From positions 48,376 through 112,375 of the forward strand of contig MHBH01000053.1 of the NCBI GenBank assembly GCA_001804805.1: a stretch of DNA of 64,000 nucleotides. The letters run 5' to 3'. Positions 17,962 through 26,397 of this stretch are shown here, in pieces; within the stretch, counting starts at the first letter, position 1; every line of letters starts with the position of its first letter. Source of the DNA: Lentisphaerae bacterium GWF2_49_21 (GTDB lineage: Bacteria; Verrucomicrobiota; Lentisphaeria; Victivallales; GWF2-50-93). The position numbers were made by a program, and so were the translations under genes. The notes under the pieces are model-generated. The model was not told where the DNA came from and made no database searches. It was given only the letters and a program-made list of their open reading frames with translations.

Positions 17962-19305
17962 ATGAAAAACAATCTCAAAGATAAAACGATGCTTGTAAGG
18001 GATCATATCCTGTCCCTTCTCGAAAACGGTACAATAAAGTCTGGAGAAAGAATTCCCCCTGCCCGCGAACTGGCTTTACGCCTGAAACTGTCCCTGCTCA
18101 AGGTCCAGCAGGGGCTTGACAGCCTTTCGCGTGATGGACTTCTGGAAAGCGAACCACGCATCGGCACATATGTCCAGAATTCCTGGAACGAAAGGATCCT
18201 CCAGGAGAACTTTGTAACTTTCCGTACTCCGGAATTCCTTCCCTGGCTCGATGATTTTTCAAAAATATTCGAGGAGGAGCTTCCCCGTCTCAGGATAAGC
18301 CACGGATTCAAGAGAGGCGTGTTCGAACTCCGTACAACCCTGGATGTCCAGCAGCATCACGACGAGTACATAGATCTCCGCCAGATACTTGAGGAGACAT
18401 ATCCGGATTACCGTGATGTATTCTTCACAAAGCCGTTCGAAAGCTTCTGGTATGATGGAAGGCTTCCCGGCATACCTTTCATATTCTCGCCGCGCGTCGT
18501 GTTCTGCAACACTGAAGTGTTTAAAAAGGCTGGAATCTCCTTGCCAAGGCTGGGTTGGACCTTTGAGGAATTCCTCGATACGATCAGCGCGTTGAAGGGC
18601 ATAGTGCCTCCAGAGCGTATCATAAACTGGCTCCCCCAGGCGCATATGTGGATGAATTTCGTCATGCGCTCCGGTGGTTGCCTAATTGAAAAATCAGAAG
18701 ACGGGGACATCTGCAGGATCGACAGTCAGGAGACGATCCGCGGCATCAAGGCCTATGCCGAGATCGCAGAACGCAGGGGAAGCCGTGAAATCACCCAGAG
18801 GAAGGATTTCACCAGGGACTTCTGTTCCGGAAATGCTGCAATGTTCATTGGTGACAGGCAGATACTGATGGATCTACAGGGCTTTGACGACTGGATTGCA
18901 GTCCCTCTTCCAGTTTTCAAGGGAGGCTTCGATGTTTCCATGCAGGCGACTGACCTGATATGCATTCGCAGGGAGTGCAGCAGCACGCAGATGGCCAGAG
19001 ACTTTGTGAAAGTGATGCTCTCCGAAAGAGTCCAGGATTTCATCGCCGGCAGGAAATATGGAATACCGATCAGGATAAGTTCGGCACATAAAAGCATAGA
19101 TTTCGAGGATTCCCGCGATACTCTTTTCCTCTCGGAAATTCCGAAGATGCAGGGATTCTACAGGCTTGATTCGCCGGAACTTGCTGAAATAATCGAAGGA
19201 TGCATCGGCAACCTTCTTCTTTCCGGTTCCCCTGTGGACCCTGGCCTCAAGGAACTGGCGATGACTGTCAGAATAATAAACAAATCACTGAAAATAGCAG
19301 TATGA
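17962..19305 (+). CDS. GntR-type DNA-binding domain fused to extracellular-solute-binding-protein (family 1-like) domain
   Basis: Residues 1-75 are a GntR winged helix (KSGERIPPARELALRLKLSL, then the Gly-Thr-Tyr wing IGTYVQ). Residues about 90-447 resemble an ABC-type sugar-binding protein (FWYDGRLPGIPFIFSPRVVF, GISLPRLGWTFEEFLDTISA, MWMNFVMRSGG). There is no signal peptide, so the binding-protein fold works in the cytoplasm as a sugar sensor instead of the usual UTRA/FadR or LacI-type domain. It probably controls the downstream secreted protein, pseudopilins and beta-helix protein. An A/T-rich promoter lies upstream. The solute-binding assignment comes from recognisable phrases only. Confidence 0.75.
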   Translation: MKNNLKDKTMLVRDHILSLLENGTIKSGERIPPARELALRLKLSLLKVQQGLDSLSRDGLLESEPRIGTYVQNSWNERILQENFVTFRTPEFLPWLDDFSKIFEEELPRLRISHGFKRGVFELRTTLDVQQHHDEYIDLRQILEETYPDYRDVFFTKPFESFWYDGRLPGIPFIFSPRVVFCNTEVFKKAGISLPRLGWTFEEFLDTISALKGIVPPERIINWLPQAHMWMNFVMRSGGCLIEKSEDGDICRIDSQETIRGIKAYAEIAERRGSREITQRKDFTRDFCSGNAAMFIGDRQILMDLQGFDDWIAVPLPVFKGGFDVSMQATDLICIRRECSSTQMARDFVKVMLSERVQDFIAGRKYGIPIRISSAHKSIDFEDSRDTLFLSEIPKMQGFYRLDSPELAEIIEGCIGNLLLSGSPVDPGLKELAMTVRIINKSLKIAV

Positions 19306-19342
19306 GAAGGACAAGCACGAAATTCGAAACAATGGAGGATTT

Positions 19343-19891
19343 ATGAAAAAATATTGTCTTATGGCGGTGTCACTCATCCTGGCATGTACCGTTTCCACGG
19401 CACAGCAGGATCAAAACCTGGTGAAGAACAACGATTTCTCGGCGAATGAAAACGGAGTTCCATCGTCCTGGAAGAACATGGACGCCCATGCGAAGATCGC
19501 AATAATAAACCAGGATCTTCCGGAAGGCTTCGCTTCCGGTCTTTCCGCGGAACTTGTGACAGCCGCCAACAACCACGGCCAGATCCTCCAGGGGATTTCC
19601 CAGTTCAAACCGAAATCCGATTTCCGCGTCGAGGGCTGGGTAAAAAGCTCCGACGTCATGAACGCCTACATACAGATAAAGCTGCTGAAGGAGAGAAAAG
19701 AGTTCATGCGCATCAACGTCGAAGGCTCCGTTGCCGGCAAGTGGATGCTTCTGAAGAAGGATTTCAATTCAGAAGACGCCGATACTGTCCAGATTATATT
19801 GAGGTTCTCAAAGAAACAGAGTTCCATAGGATCAAAATCAGCTTTTACTGGAATTAAGCTTGTTCCGATAGAAAAACCGGCCCAGCAATAG
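19343..19891 (+). CDS. Small secreted carbohydrate-binding-like protein
   Basis: A signal peptide ([22 protein letters not shown]) precedes a domain with [19 protein letters not shown], the opening typical of jelly-roll (CBM4/9-like) binding modules. It ends with a strand pattern ([10 protein letters not shown]...). At 182 residues it is a free-standing module, with no catalytic domain. GGAGG precedes the ATG. It sits between the GntR-SBP regulator and the pseudopilin pair; a second small secreted protein (54058) takes a similar position in the module at 49127-57868. Likely a periplasmic or surface glycan-binding accessory; ligand unknown. Confidence 0.6.
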   Translation: MKKYCLMAVSLILACTVSTAQQDQNLVKNNDFSANENGVPSSWKNMDAHAKIAIINQDLPEGFASGLSAELVTAANNHGQILQGISQFKPKSDFRVEGWVKSSDVMNAYIQIKLLKERKEFMRINVEGSVAGKWMLLKKDFNSEDADTVQIILRFSKKQSSIGSKSAFTGIKLVPIEKPAQQ

Positions 19892-19919
19892 GGGAAACAG
19901 CCAAAAGGGAGTTTCTGGA

Positions 19920-20717
19920 ATGAAAAGCCCATTTTCCATATTAATTGAACTACTCGCTGTGCCAGCCGTAGCTGTCGGACATTTATGGACGATGCGAAGG
20001 CAAGTTCGAAAAGCATTCACGCTTATCGAACTGTTGGTCGTAATTGCGATCATTGCAATCCTCGCAGCTCTTCTGCTCCCCGCCCTCGCCCAGGCGAAGG
20101 AATCGGCCAGGGAGATCTACTGCGCCGGAAACTGCAAGCAGATGGGACTGGCAAGATATTCATATGCCCAGGACTGGGACGACTGGATAATCAGCGGTAA
20201 ACAGGATCTGGGCGCCTCGGACGCCCTCACAACATGGCATATCCAGCTGCAGCTCCAGGGCTACCTGCCTGCAAGCGGAACAACAAGCTGCATATTTGTC
20301 TGCCCGAAGGAAACGGCCAATCCTCTGTTGAGGACTTTCAATGGCATCAACTATTATCTGAACTATGGACAGAACACCTGTGTCGGACTGGGCGAAGTCA
20401 GCGGAATGAACGATGTCAAGCAGAGGCGCTACAGGGATTTCTTGAAGACCGTCAAGCCTGCCTACATGGTTCCGGAATTGGCCGACAACGGATACGGCGA
20501 ATCGGGATACGTAAACATCCATCTGACATCCAGCAAGACCAATGACCCGTTTTCCAGCGCACCTCCGGGACGGATCGTATCAAGGCACCGTCTTGGCGCG
20601 AATTTCCTTTTCGTGGATGGACACGTGAACAAGATCAAGGCTCCGTTCGCGGTAACAGGCTCGAACATATTATGGCTGAGCCCCGACAGAGTTGCTGACG
20701 GATTTACGAGGTACTGA
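19920..20717 (+). CDS. Pseudopilin with duplicated prepilin motif (repeat insertion)
   Basis: The leader contains a first motif, [15 protein letters not shown] (F at 19932), then a positively charged linker (TMRRQVRKA) and the true motif [16 protein letters not shown] (F at 20016), 28 codons later. The DNA between the two, GCTGTGCCAGCCGTAGCTG...GCGAAGGCAAG, resembles palindromic inserts in the pseudopilins at 41130 and 50227. Only the second motif continues into a complete membrane helix, so cleavage is expected before F33, with Ala at -1. [14 protein letters not shown] is the H-X9-DG end. GGGAG precedes the ATG. Confidence 0.85.
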   Translation: MKSPFSILIELLAVPAVAVGHLWTMRRQVRKAFTLIELLVVIAIIAILAALLLPALAQAKESAREIYCAGNCKQMGLARYSYAQDWDDWIISGKQDLGASDALTTWHIQLQLQGYLPASGTTSCIFVCPKETANPLLRTFNGINYYLNYGQNTCVGLGEVSGMNDVKQRRYRDFLKTVKPAYMVPELADNGYGESGYVNIHLTSSKTNDPFSSAPPGRIVSRHRLGANFLFVDGHVNKIKAPFAVTGSNILWLSPDRVADGFTRY

Positions 20718-20720
20718 CAT

Positions 20721-21548
20721 ATGAAAAATATTAACATTGCCAACTTGAAAATACGCGATCCTGGAGGCAGGATGCAGGATGCAGGATTAAAATTTCTGTC
20801 GTCTGTCGTCCGTCGTCTGTCATCGGCATTTACCCTCATCGAACTGCTCCTCGTGATCGCGGTGATCGCAGTCCTCATCGCCCTCCTCCTTCCTGCACTG
20901 AAGAATGCGAAGGACACCGCGAAATCCGTAGTCTGCAAGAACAACATGAGGCAGCTTGGAATCATGATCAATACATATTCCCAGGACTTCGACGGATCCG
21001 GGCCTGTGAGGATGTATTATATTCCAATTCCGGGATCAGGAAATGTCTGGGATCCGTCCTGGCCTTATACGACCTGGTATTATCTTTATCCGAACTCCAG
21101 GCCTCCCATGAAGAACAAATACTCCCTTTATTATGATACCGTCTACAATTGTCCGGCTGAAGCTGCAGGCATAAGGTTCCACAGCAATTATGGAAGGATA
21201 TATTCATACAACGCATGGCTGAGGGATGAAGACGGCATACAGCTGCGCCAGCGGCTGAACGCTGCGCCTTTCCTGCGCGGCCTCGAACGTCCTTCGGAGA
21301 CCCTCCTCGTGCTCGAAACAGCCCACAAGGGCGGTTCCGAAAACTGCTTCTACTGGAGCACATACACCGAGGACGGCCTTGCCCATCCGGACACCATGCT
21401 TATCAATCATCACCTCAGAGGGTCGAACATAGTCTTCACCGACGGGCATGCCGCTGGATTGAAGGATAACGAATGGCCGAGGGATCCCGCAACGGGGAAC
21501 TATGTCAGCGAGAGATATAATGGCGGTGTATTCTGGAATGGGAAATAA
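20721..21548 (+). CDS. Pseudopilin with repeat-derived leader
   Basis: It starts three bases after the previous stop, so co-translation is likely. The 36-residue leader is encoded by short repeats (GGATGCAGGATGCAGGAT; TCGTCTGTCGTCCGTCGTC) before [16 protein letters not shown], with Ala at -1. The mature part contains YNCPAEAAG, typical of the Cys-Pro motif of these pseudopilins, and [14 protein letters not shown] as the H-X9-DG end. It is probably assembled with the product of 19920 and linked to export or display of the beta-helix protein encoded next. Confidence 0.86.
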   Translation: MKNINIANLKIRDPGGRMQDAGLKFLSSVVRRLSSAFTLIELLLVIAVIAVLIALLLPALKNAKDTAKSVVCKNNMRQLGIMINTYSQDFDGSGPVRMYYIPIPGSGNVWDPSWPYTTWYYLYPNSRPPMKNKYSLYYDTVYNCPAEAAGIRFHSNYGRIYSYNAWLRDEDGIQLRQRLNAAPFLRGLERPSETLLVLETAHKGGSENCFYWSTYTEDGLAHPDTMLINHHLRGSNIVFTDGHAAGLKDNEWPRDPATGNYVSERYNGGVFWNGK

Positions 21549-21550
21549 AT

Positions 21551-21572
21551 AATCTCCGCAGAGCCGGAGATT
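21551..21572 (+). terminator. Possible hairpin terminator after the pseudopilin pair
   Basis: AATCTCCG (21551-21558) pairs with CGGAGATT (21565-21572) around a six-base loop, followed by CTTTATAAT, a weak U-tract. It begins two bases after the pseudopilin stop. A second palindrome (GCCGGTCTGGAGACCGGC, about 21589-21606) follows. Termination here would partly separate the beta-helix gene. Confidence 0.4.
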
Positions 21573-21685
21573 CTTTATAATATAAGAAGCCGGTCTGGAG
21601 ACCGGCGCTCCATTAGAAGATAAAGATTTGTCGAAATAAGCGTAACAGAATAAAAGTAAAGAAATATACAGGAGATAAAATTAAA

Positions 21686-24106
21686 ATGATAAAGACCTCA
21701 TTGTTTGCCGCAGTATTATTCCTTGCGATTGGACAATTGGACGCCCAGGATGTGAAACCTGCGGATTCCGCAAAGCCTCCGATCGAAATCACTGCAATCC
21801 CGCTCTTCGAGAGCGCCAGCATCTACGTGAAATATTCCGAGGACAAATACTCCTCATGCAAGATAAAGTTCAGGCTGAAGGGCGAAAATGACTGGAGGGA
21901 CGCCATCGCACCGGACAAGATCAAGGAGGAGAACAATTTCAGCTCGAGCATAGTGGATCTGAAGGAGAATTCCGAATACGAGGTCATGGCGGAGATGATC
22001 GATTCCAAAGGTGCATCCACCGGTTCGGCCAAGTCCGGTTTCAAGACCTGGACATCAAATCCACCAATTGCAAAAACCATAAATATCAAGAAGGATCTGG
22101 GAAAAGGCGGCGCCATTGAGATTATCGGCGAAAAGGGAACTCCTGATGGCTGGATAAAATATGTCAACGATTCCGGAGCTGAAATCGACGGAGGCTACGA
22201 AACAGATGCAGCAATCCTCGTCAAGGATTCCGCATACCTGATCTTCGAAGGACTGAAAGTAAAAGGGGGAAGACGGTTCGGAATGAATGTCAGCACCTCC
22301 GAAAACATCCGCATTATCAACTGCGAATTTTCCGGCTGGGCCAGGAAGGGCAAACAGGATCTGGCGAGGAAAGGCCAGTACTTCGACGAGAATGACCAGC
22401 GCATCAACATCGATGGAGCAGTGAACATCTACATGAGCCTGGGAACCGTCATCGAGAGATGCTACATGCATGATCCGCGTGGCACTGCGAACCCCTGGTA
22501 TTACTCCCATCCCGCCGGACCCGAGGCTGTCGTGGTGAAATCCAAGGGAAGCACAGTTGTCCGATACAACGATTTCATTGGCAGCGATCTCCATAGGTGG
22601 AACGACGCAATAGAAGGCCTTGACAATGGGAAGAAGGACGGCGGTTTCAACCGCGACGCCGACATCTACGGCAACATGTTCGCATTCGGAAACGACGACG
22701 GTATCGAGCTTGACGGCGGACAGAGGCACATGCGTTTCTTCGGGAACAAGGTCGAAGGTTTCCTCTGCGGAATAAGCACCGCGCCCAACATGGCGGGTCC
22801 GACTTACATCTACAGGAACTTGGTCGTCAACCTCGGCGACGAGGACGGGGTTGTCGGCTCGGTCATCAAAAACGGCGGAGGAAAGATATACACAAGAGGC
22901 AGGACTTTCTTCTTCAATAACATTTTCTATACTGACGGGCACGGGATATCAGGCGTAGGATATGGGAAAGGGGAGAACAACACAAGCGACAGGGCGATGT
23001 TCAGGGGATTCAGCAGGAACAATATTCTGGCCTGCGGCGACATTCCGCTACGCGATGTGCAGAAGCTCCCAGAAAATGATTTCGACTACGACCTGCTTTG
23101 CAACCGCGACGCCATGGGAGACTGCATCGTCGCCGCGCTAGGCGCCGAAAAGAACGGAATACTTGCGCTCCCGCTGTTTGAGAACGCCGAGGAAGCCGAT
23201 TTCAACCTGAAACCCGGAAGTCCCGGAATAGGAAAAGGATCTCCAGTTGCGAATTTCGCAGAACCGGACAAGGATGGAAAAATGGACATCGGAACATTTG
23301 AACAGGGAAAACCGGGAATGTTCCCGATCAGGCCGATCCCTGTTTCATACGACAAGGGACAGGTAAATCTCACCGCGGATTTGAAGGATAAAACTGCGGA
23401 TTTCGCAACTGTCAAGGTTAATGTGAATCCAGGCAGCGGCTGGAAGTCTAATTTCAAGATACGGAAAAACGACTGCTTTGACTGGATCAAGGTCGAACCG
23501 GAGACAGGTATCCTGTCCGCAGACAGCCCGAAAGAATTCAAGGTTTCCATCGACATGGACAAGATAAAGAGCGCAGGCCTGCACAAAGGTCTTTTCCTTG
23601 TTAAGTTTGATGACGGTTTTTCAATACCTGTCACAGTTTATGGAAAGGCCTATTCAAAGAAATTCAGCGTCGCCGCCGGAACTGACAAGCTGGAAATGAA
23701 GGGCAATCTGAAGAAGATGAAGGTCGATGGTTCGCTGTCGGAGGAAGTCATCCTCATGCAAAGGCCTGAAAATGCTGCGGAATTTGCTGACTACCTGGAA
23801 TATTCGGCTGAAATCCCGGAAGAAGGAAACTATTACTTCCACATCAGGATCAAGGCGACGGCCTCTCCGGTAGGATCGCATGATTCGCTGTATTTCTCCA
23901 TTGACGGAGAAAAACCGAAGCGCATTGATCTCAGCAATTCCCTGAACTGGACCTGGACGAAACTAAAGGCCGGAATTCCCGAGAACAGAGACCGTTTCGC
24001 CACAAAGCTTTCCGCAGGCAAACATGTATTCAAGCTGATTCCGAGGGAAGCCCTTTATCTCGACCGTCTTGAGGTCTCAGCAGATCCCCTGCCCTCGGAA
24101 AAGTAA
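21686..24106 (+). CDS. Secreted right-handed beta-helix protein, polysaccharide-lyase-like
   Basis: A signal peptide (MIKTSLFAAVLFLAIGQLDA) is followed by a fibronectin-III-like domain (about 30-125). A parallel beta-helix follows (about 130-530) with typical rungs such as YLIFEGLKVKGG, ENIRIINCEFSGW, STVVRYNDFIGS and RHMRFFGNKVEG. About 560-660 is a beta sandwich, and the last 120 residues look like a binding module. The helix segment FGNDDGIELDGGQRH resembles catalytic or metal-binding regions of PL6/PL9/GH28-type helices, but no family can be fixed. AGGAG lies upstream. It closes the GntR-SBP module and is presumably its extracellular effector. Confidence 0.75.
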   Translation: MIKTSLFAAVLFLAIGQLDAQDVKPADSAKPPIEITAIPLFESASIYVKYSEDKYSSCKIKFRLKGENDWRDAIAPDKIKEENNFSSSIVDLKENSEYEVMAEMIDSKGASTGSAKSGFKTWTSNPPIAKTINIKKDLGKGGAIEIIGEKGTPDGWIKYVNDSGAEIDGGYETDAAILVKDSAYLIFEGLKVKGGRRFGMNVSTSENIRIINCEFSGWARKGKQDLARKGQYFDENDQRINIDGAVNIYMSLGTVIERCYMHDPRGTANPWYYSHPAGPEAVVVKSKGSTVVRYNDFIGSDLHRWNDAIEGLDNGKKDGGFNRDADIYGNMFAFGNDDGIELDGGQRHMRFFGNKVEGFLCGISTAPNMAGPTYIYRNLVVNLGDEDGVVGSVIKNGGGKIYTRGRTFFFNNIFYTDGHGISGVGYGKGENNTSDRAMFRGFSRNNILACGDIPLRDVQKLPENDFDYDLLCNRDAMGDCIVAALGAEKNGILALPLFENAEEADFNLKPGSPGIGKGSPVANFAEPDKDGKMDIGTFEQGKPGMFPIRPIPVSYDKGQVNLTADLKDKTADFATVKVNVNPGSGWKSNFKIRKNDCFDWIKVEPETGILSADSPKEFKVSIDMDKIKSAGLHKGLFLVKFDDGFSIPVTVYGKAYSKKFSVAAGTDKLEMKGNLKKMKVDGSLSEEVILMQRPENAAEFADYLEYSAEIPEEGNYYFHIRIKATASPVGSHDSLYFSIDGEKPKRIDLSNSLNWTWTKLKAGIPENRDRFATKLSAGKHVFKLIPREALYLDRLEVSADPLPSEK

Positions 24107-24120
24107 TTCTATAGGGGAGG

Positions 24121-24205
24121 AGAACAGCCCTTGCGGGCTTGACTACTAACAAGTTCCGAATTGTATCTGTAATCCGTTTGTAGTTAATGTCGCAAGACAT
24201 GTTCT
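24121..24205. repeat. Inverted repeat GAACAGCCCTTGCGGGCTTG / CGCAAGACATGTTC
   Basis: GAACAGCCCTTGCGGGCTTG followed by ACTACTAAC is matched, imperfectly, by GTTTGTAGTTAATGTCGCAA followed by GACATGTTC. It lies between two convergent genes. A single arm recurs at 54007-54035 (GAACAGCTCTTGCGAGCTTA), confirming a dispersed family. Confidence 0.6.
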
Positions 24206-24223
24206 TATATCTGAGATCTTGTC

Positions 24224-25216
24224 TTACTTTTTCTTCTGCTTCTCCAGCCAGTTAAGGGCGGCTTCCTTGTTGCTTTCATGGGTGCCCTCGAAGACGGTTA
24301 TGCGGACTGGGCCGGCTTCGCGCCGGAAAAGGACGGCCTTCTTGCGGTCCGGATCCTTTTCCGCTTCCTTTTTCAGCGAATCGGGTATCTTCTCGTTCTT
24401 CACCATGAAATCAATATCTTCATCGGAGATCTGTTTCATTTTTTCACCATTCGCCTCTGCGAGCACATTGAAAGCCTTGAGAGCATGGCTGACCGGAACC
24501 GAGCCGGTATGCCCATCATGGATTCCGGTGTTGATGTCCATTGGAAGCCCTTTTGCGTTCGGAAGAAAGAATATCGGGGAGCGGTCATGGTATTCCCCGT
24601 CGACTTTCTTGTTTTTTCCGGGTTCTCCTCCACAGACTTTCTCAAGCTTGCTGTAATACTCGCGTTTGGCCGCCTTGCTTTCGGCGTGCCACACTGCAAG
24701 ATCTGAAATTGGAACCCAGGCTGAAACGCCAGCCCAGAGTTCCGGTGCCTTTGCAGCCATCATCAGGGACATGTGTCCGCCGCCGGATTCTCCGACAAGA
24801 TAAATCCTCTTTTCATCTATTTTCGCATTCTTCTTCGCGTATTCCACAGCGTCAAGGACATCCTGTACCGCAAGTCCAGAGGCACAGGCTTCAGGCTTGC
24901 TGTTGGATCCCCGGAAGTCCGGACCGACAAATGCCCATCCGCGTTTCTTCACATCTTCAATGTATTTTCCGGAATTCTGGTAGTCCGTGCTCCAGGTGTG
25001 GAGTCCGACAAGGAGAGGAACAGTTTTCACGCCGCTTTTCTTCGTTGACTCAGGAGGGGCGTAAAAGAGAATCTTCTGTTCGGCCTTGTCTTTGGAGCTT
25101 TTCACGGTCACAGCATACTGCTGCAGGCCGTCCATCGGCTTCATCTGTTCCTGGGCCGGAGAGGAAATAGAAACTATGCAAGATGATATCAAAAGGAGAC
25201 AAATTTTTATTTTCAT
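24224..25216 (-). CDS. Secreted alpha/beta-hydrolase (S9-like esterase)
   Basis: A signal peptide (MKIKICLLLISSCIVSISSPA) precedes an alpha/beta-hydrolase fold. LLVGLHTWSTDY is the oxyanion strand, YLVGESGGGHMS carries the nucleophile (GESGG), and FEGTHESN probably holds the catalytic His. Family relatives include prolyl-oligopeptidase-like and carbohydrate (acetyl/feruloyl) esterases; the latter fits the neighbourhood. AAGGAAGGAT directly precedes the ATG. It lies downstream of the reverse-strand pseudopilin 25450-26193 with repeats in between, so the pair may be one transcript. Confidence 0.75.
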   Translation of the reverse strand: MKIKICLLLISSCIVSISSPAQEQMKPMDGLQQYAVTVKSSKDKAEQKILFYAPPESTKKSGVKTVPLLVGLHTWSTDYQNSGKYIEDVKKRGWAFVGPDFRGSNSKPEACASGLAVQDVLDAVEYAKKNAKIDEKRIYLVGESGGGHMSLMMAAKAPELWAGVSAWVPISDLAVWHAESKAAKREYYSKLEKVCGGEPGKNKKVDGEYHDRSPIFFLPNAKGLPMDINTGIHDGHTGSVPVSHALKAFNVLAEANGEKMKQISDEDIDFMVKNEKIPDSLKKEAEKDPDRKKAVLFRREAGPVRITVFEGTHESNKEAALNWLEKQKKK

Positions 25217-25267
25217 ATCCTTCCTTAATTTAACTTACTAAATAATCTCGAAAATAATATTGCCATT

Positions 25268-25400
25268 ATGCCAATTGAAAATTGGCAGGTAGGGACGGCT
25301 CGAGTTTATCCCGATCCTGAAAGGCACCGGGAAGCCGTCCGTCCATTCGGCAAGCTCAGGCCAAGCGGCGCTCTCGGAGAGAGCGTCCTACCTTTTCGCC
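25268..25400. repeat. Cluster of short palindromes between esterase and pseudopilin
   Basis: GCCAATTGAAAATTGGC (about 25269-25285) is a perfect hairpin. Further on, CCATTCGGCAAGCTCAGGCC followed by AAGCGGCGCTCTCGGAGAGAGCG gives another palindrome related to that near 390-417. The 'TCGGCAAGCTCAGG' word is related to the DNA found inside the decayed pseudopilin (TTCGACAAGCTCAGG, near 54689). Confidence 0.55.
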
Positions 25401-25449
25401 AAGGCCATGGTGGACAAGACGCAATCAAAATATCGGGGTGCATGACCCA

Positions 25450-26193
25450 TCATCTTGGAACAGTTTCCGCGTGCAAATCCCCATAAAGCATGTTTGCGCC
25501 GTGCGAAGGGGAATGTCCGGGAAGCTCAGGATTGTACCACATCCATGGAAGCGGATAGCTGGTGCTTGAGTGATGGAATTGTATGTCGAAATAATAACCA
25601 CCGCCCTTGCCCCCGCCGGGACCATCAGAATACCATTTTGCACGGCCATCGGCAAACCATTCATTTTCCGGTTTCAAATAAGCTACTTTTGGCATAGGCA
25701 TCTTGGCCTTGGCCGAAGAATTATAGCCTCCTCCACGCCACATGTGAAGAGAATAGCACGTTTTCAACTGATAGTGGTCATCCCCGGCCTGCCCTTTCAG
25801 GGAATCATTAACTGCGAGAGAAACGCTTGCCTGCGGACACCTGTACATGTAGCTGGACTGCTGGGACCATTTCTTCAGGGAATAGTAGCCGCTTATAGAA
25901 AATTTCTCGAACCATCTCTCATCCCCGCATTCCCAGTAGTAGCTGTCGGCCACTCCACTTGCAGCATCAACTCCATTTGTAGGAAGAAAATCGTTGTAGT
26001 CCATTGTATATGTCATTCCCCACTGTCCAACCTGCTTGAGCTGGGTCAAGCATTGCGTGGAACGTGCGACCATGAGCGCATTTTTCAGAGCTGGAAGGAG
26101 GAGCGCGGCAAGGATGGCTATTATGGCAACTACGACCAATAGTTCGATTAAAGTGAAATCACTGGAAGAATGTTTTTCCGGCAATTTTTTCAT
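25450..26193 (-). CDS. Pseudopilin, reverse strand
   Basis: The frame opens at 26265, but AGGGGA upstream and a short leader make the ATG at 26193 ([12 protein letters not shown]) the likely start. [16 protein letters not shown] follows an Asp at -1, unusual for prepilin peptidase, which prefers Gly. The mature part has RCPQAS and ends [14 protein letters not shown], where H-X9-DG has become a shortened variant with DL in place of DG. This is one of the few pseudopilins here with a normal short leader. It heads a reverse-strand pair with the esterase 24224-25216. Tandem operator-like sites lie about 100 bases upstream. Confidence 0.82.
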   Translation of the reverse strand: MKKLPEKHSSSDFTLIELLVVVAIIAILAALLLPALKNALMVARSTQCLTQLKQVGQWGMTYTMDYNDFLPTNGVDAASGVADSYYWECGDERWFEKFSISGYYSLKKWSQQSSYMYRCPQASVSLAVNDSLKGQAGDDHYQLKTCYSLHMWRGGGYNSSAKAKMPMPKVAYLKPENEWFADGRAKWYSDGPGGGKGGGYYFDIQFHHSSTSYPLPWMWYNPELPGHSPSHGANMLYGDLHAETVPR

Positions 26194-26291
26194 TATGAGA
26201 AATCCCCTTGCCCTATTATATACATTTATCCTCTGGCGGTCAATCTTTCTGCTTTTCTTTAGCAAATAATAAAAAGATTATAAATAATTAA

Positions 26292-26323
26292 TTAAACCGC
26301 TTGATATATAATTTAAACCGCTT
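26292..26323. promoter_or_regulatory. Tandem operator-like sites TTAAACCGCTT x2
   Basis: TTAAACCGCTT occurs at 26292-26302 and 26313-26323, 21 bases (two helical turns) apart, in the divergent region between the reverse pseudopilin and the sulfatase at 26398. Each is a near-palindrome centred on CG (AAACC/GCTT), as expected for LacI-family operators. The inverse word AAGCGGTTTAA appears twice with 20-base spacing at 42990-43020, ahead of another reverse-strand pseudopilin operon. Confidence 0.5.
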
Positions 26324-26397
26324 AAAATACATGTCAAGGGCTTTAAATATTAAATATTGAAATTTGTATGGAACCTCAAGAAACAAGGATATATTCC

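Noticed and set aside
17962..19305. Secreted solute-binding protein of an ABC transporter
   Set aside because: The N-terminus is a winged helix, not a signal peptide, and no permease genes are adjacent.
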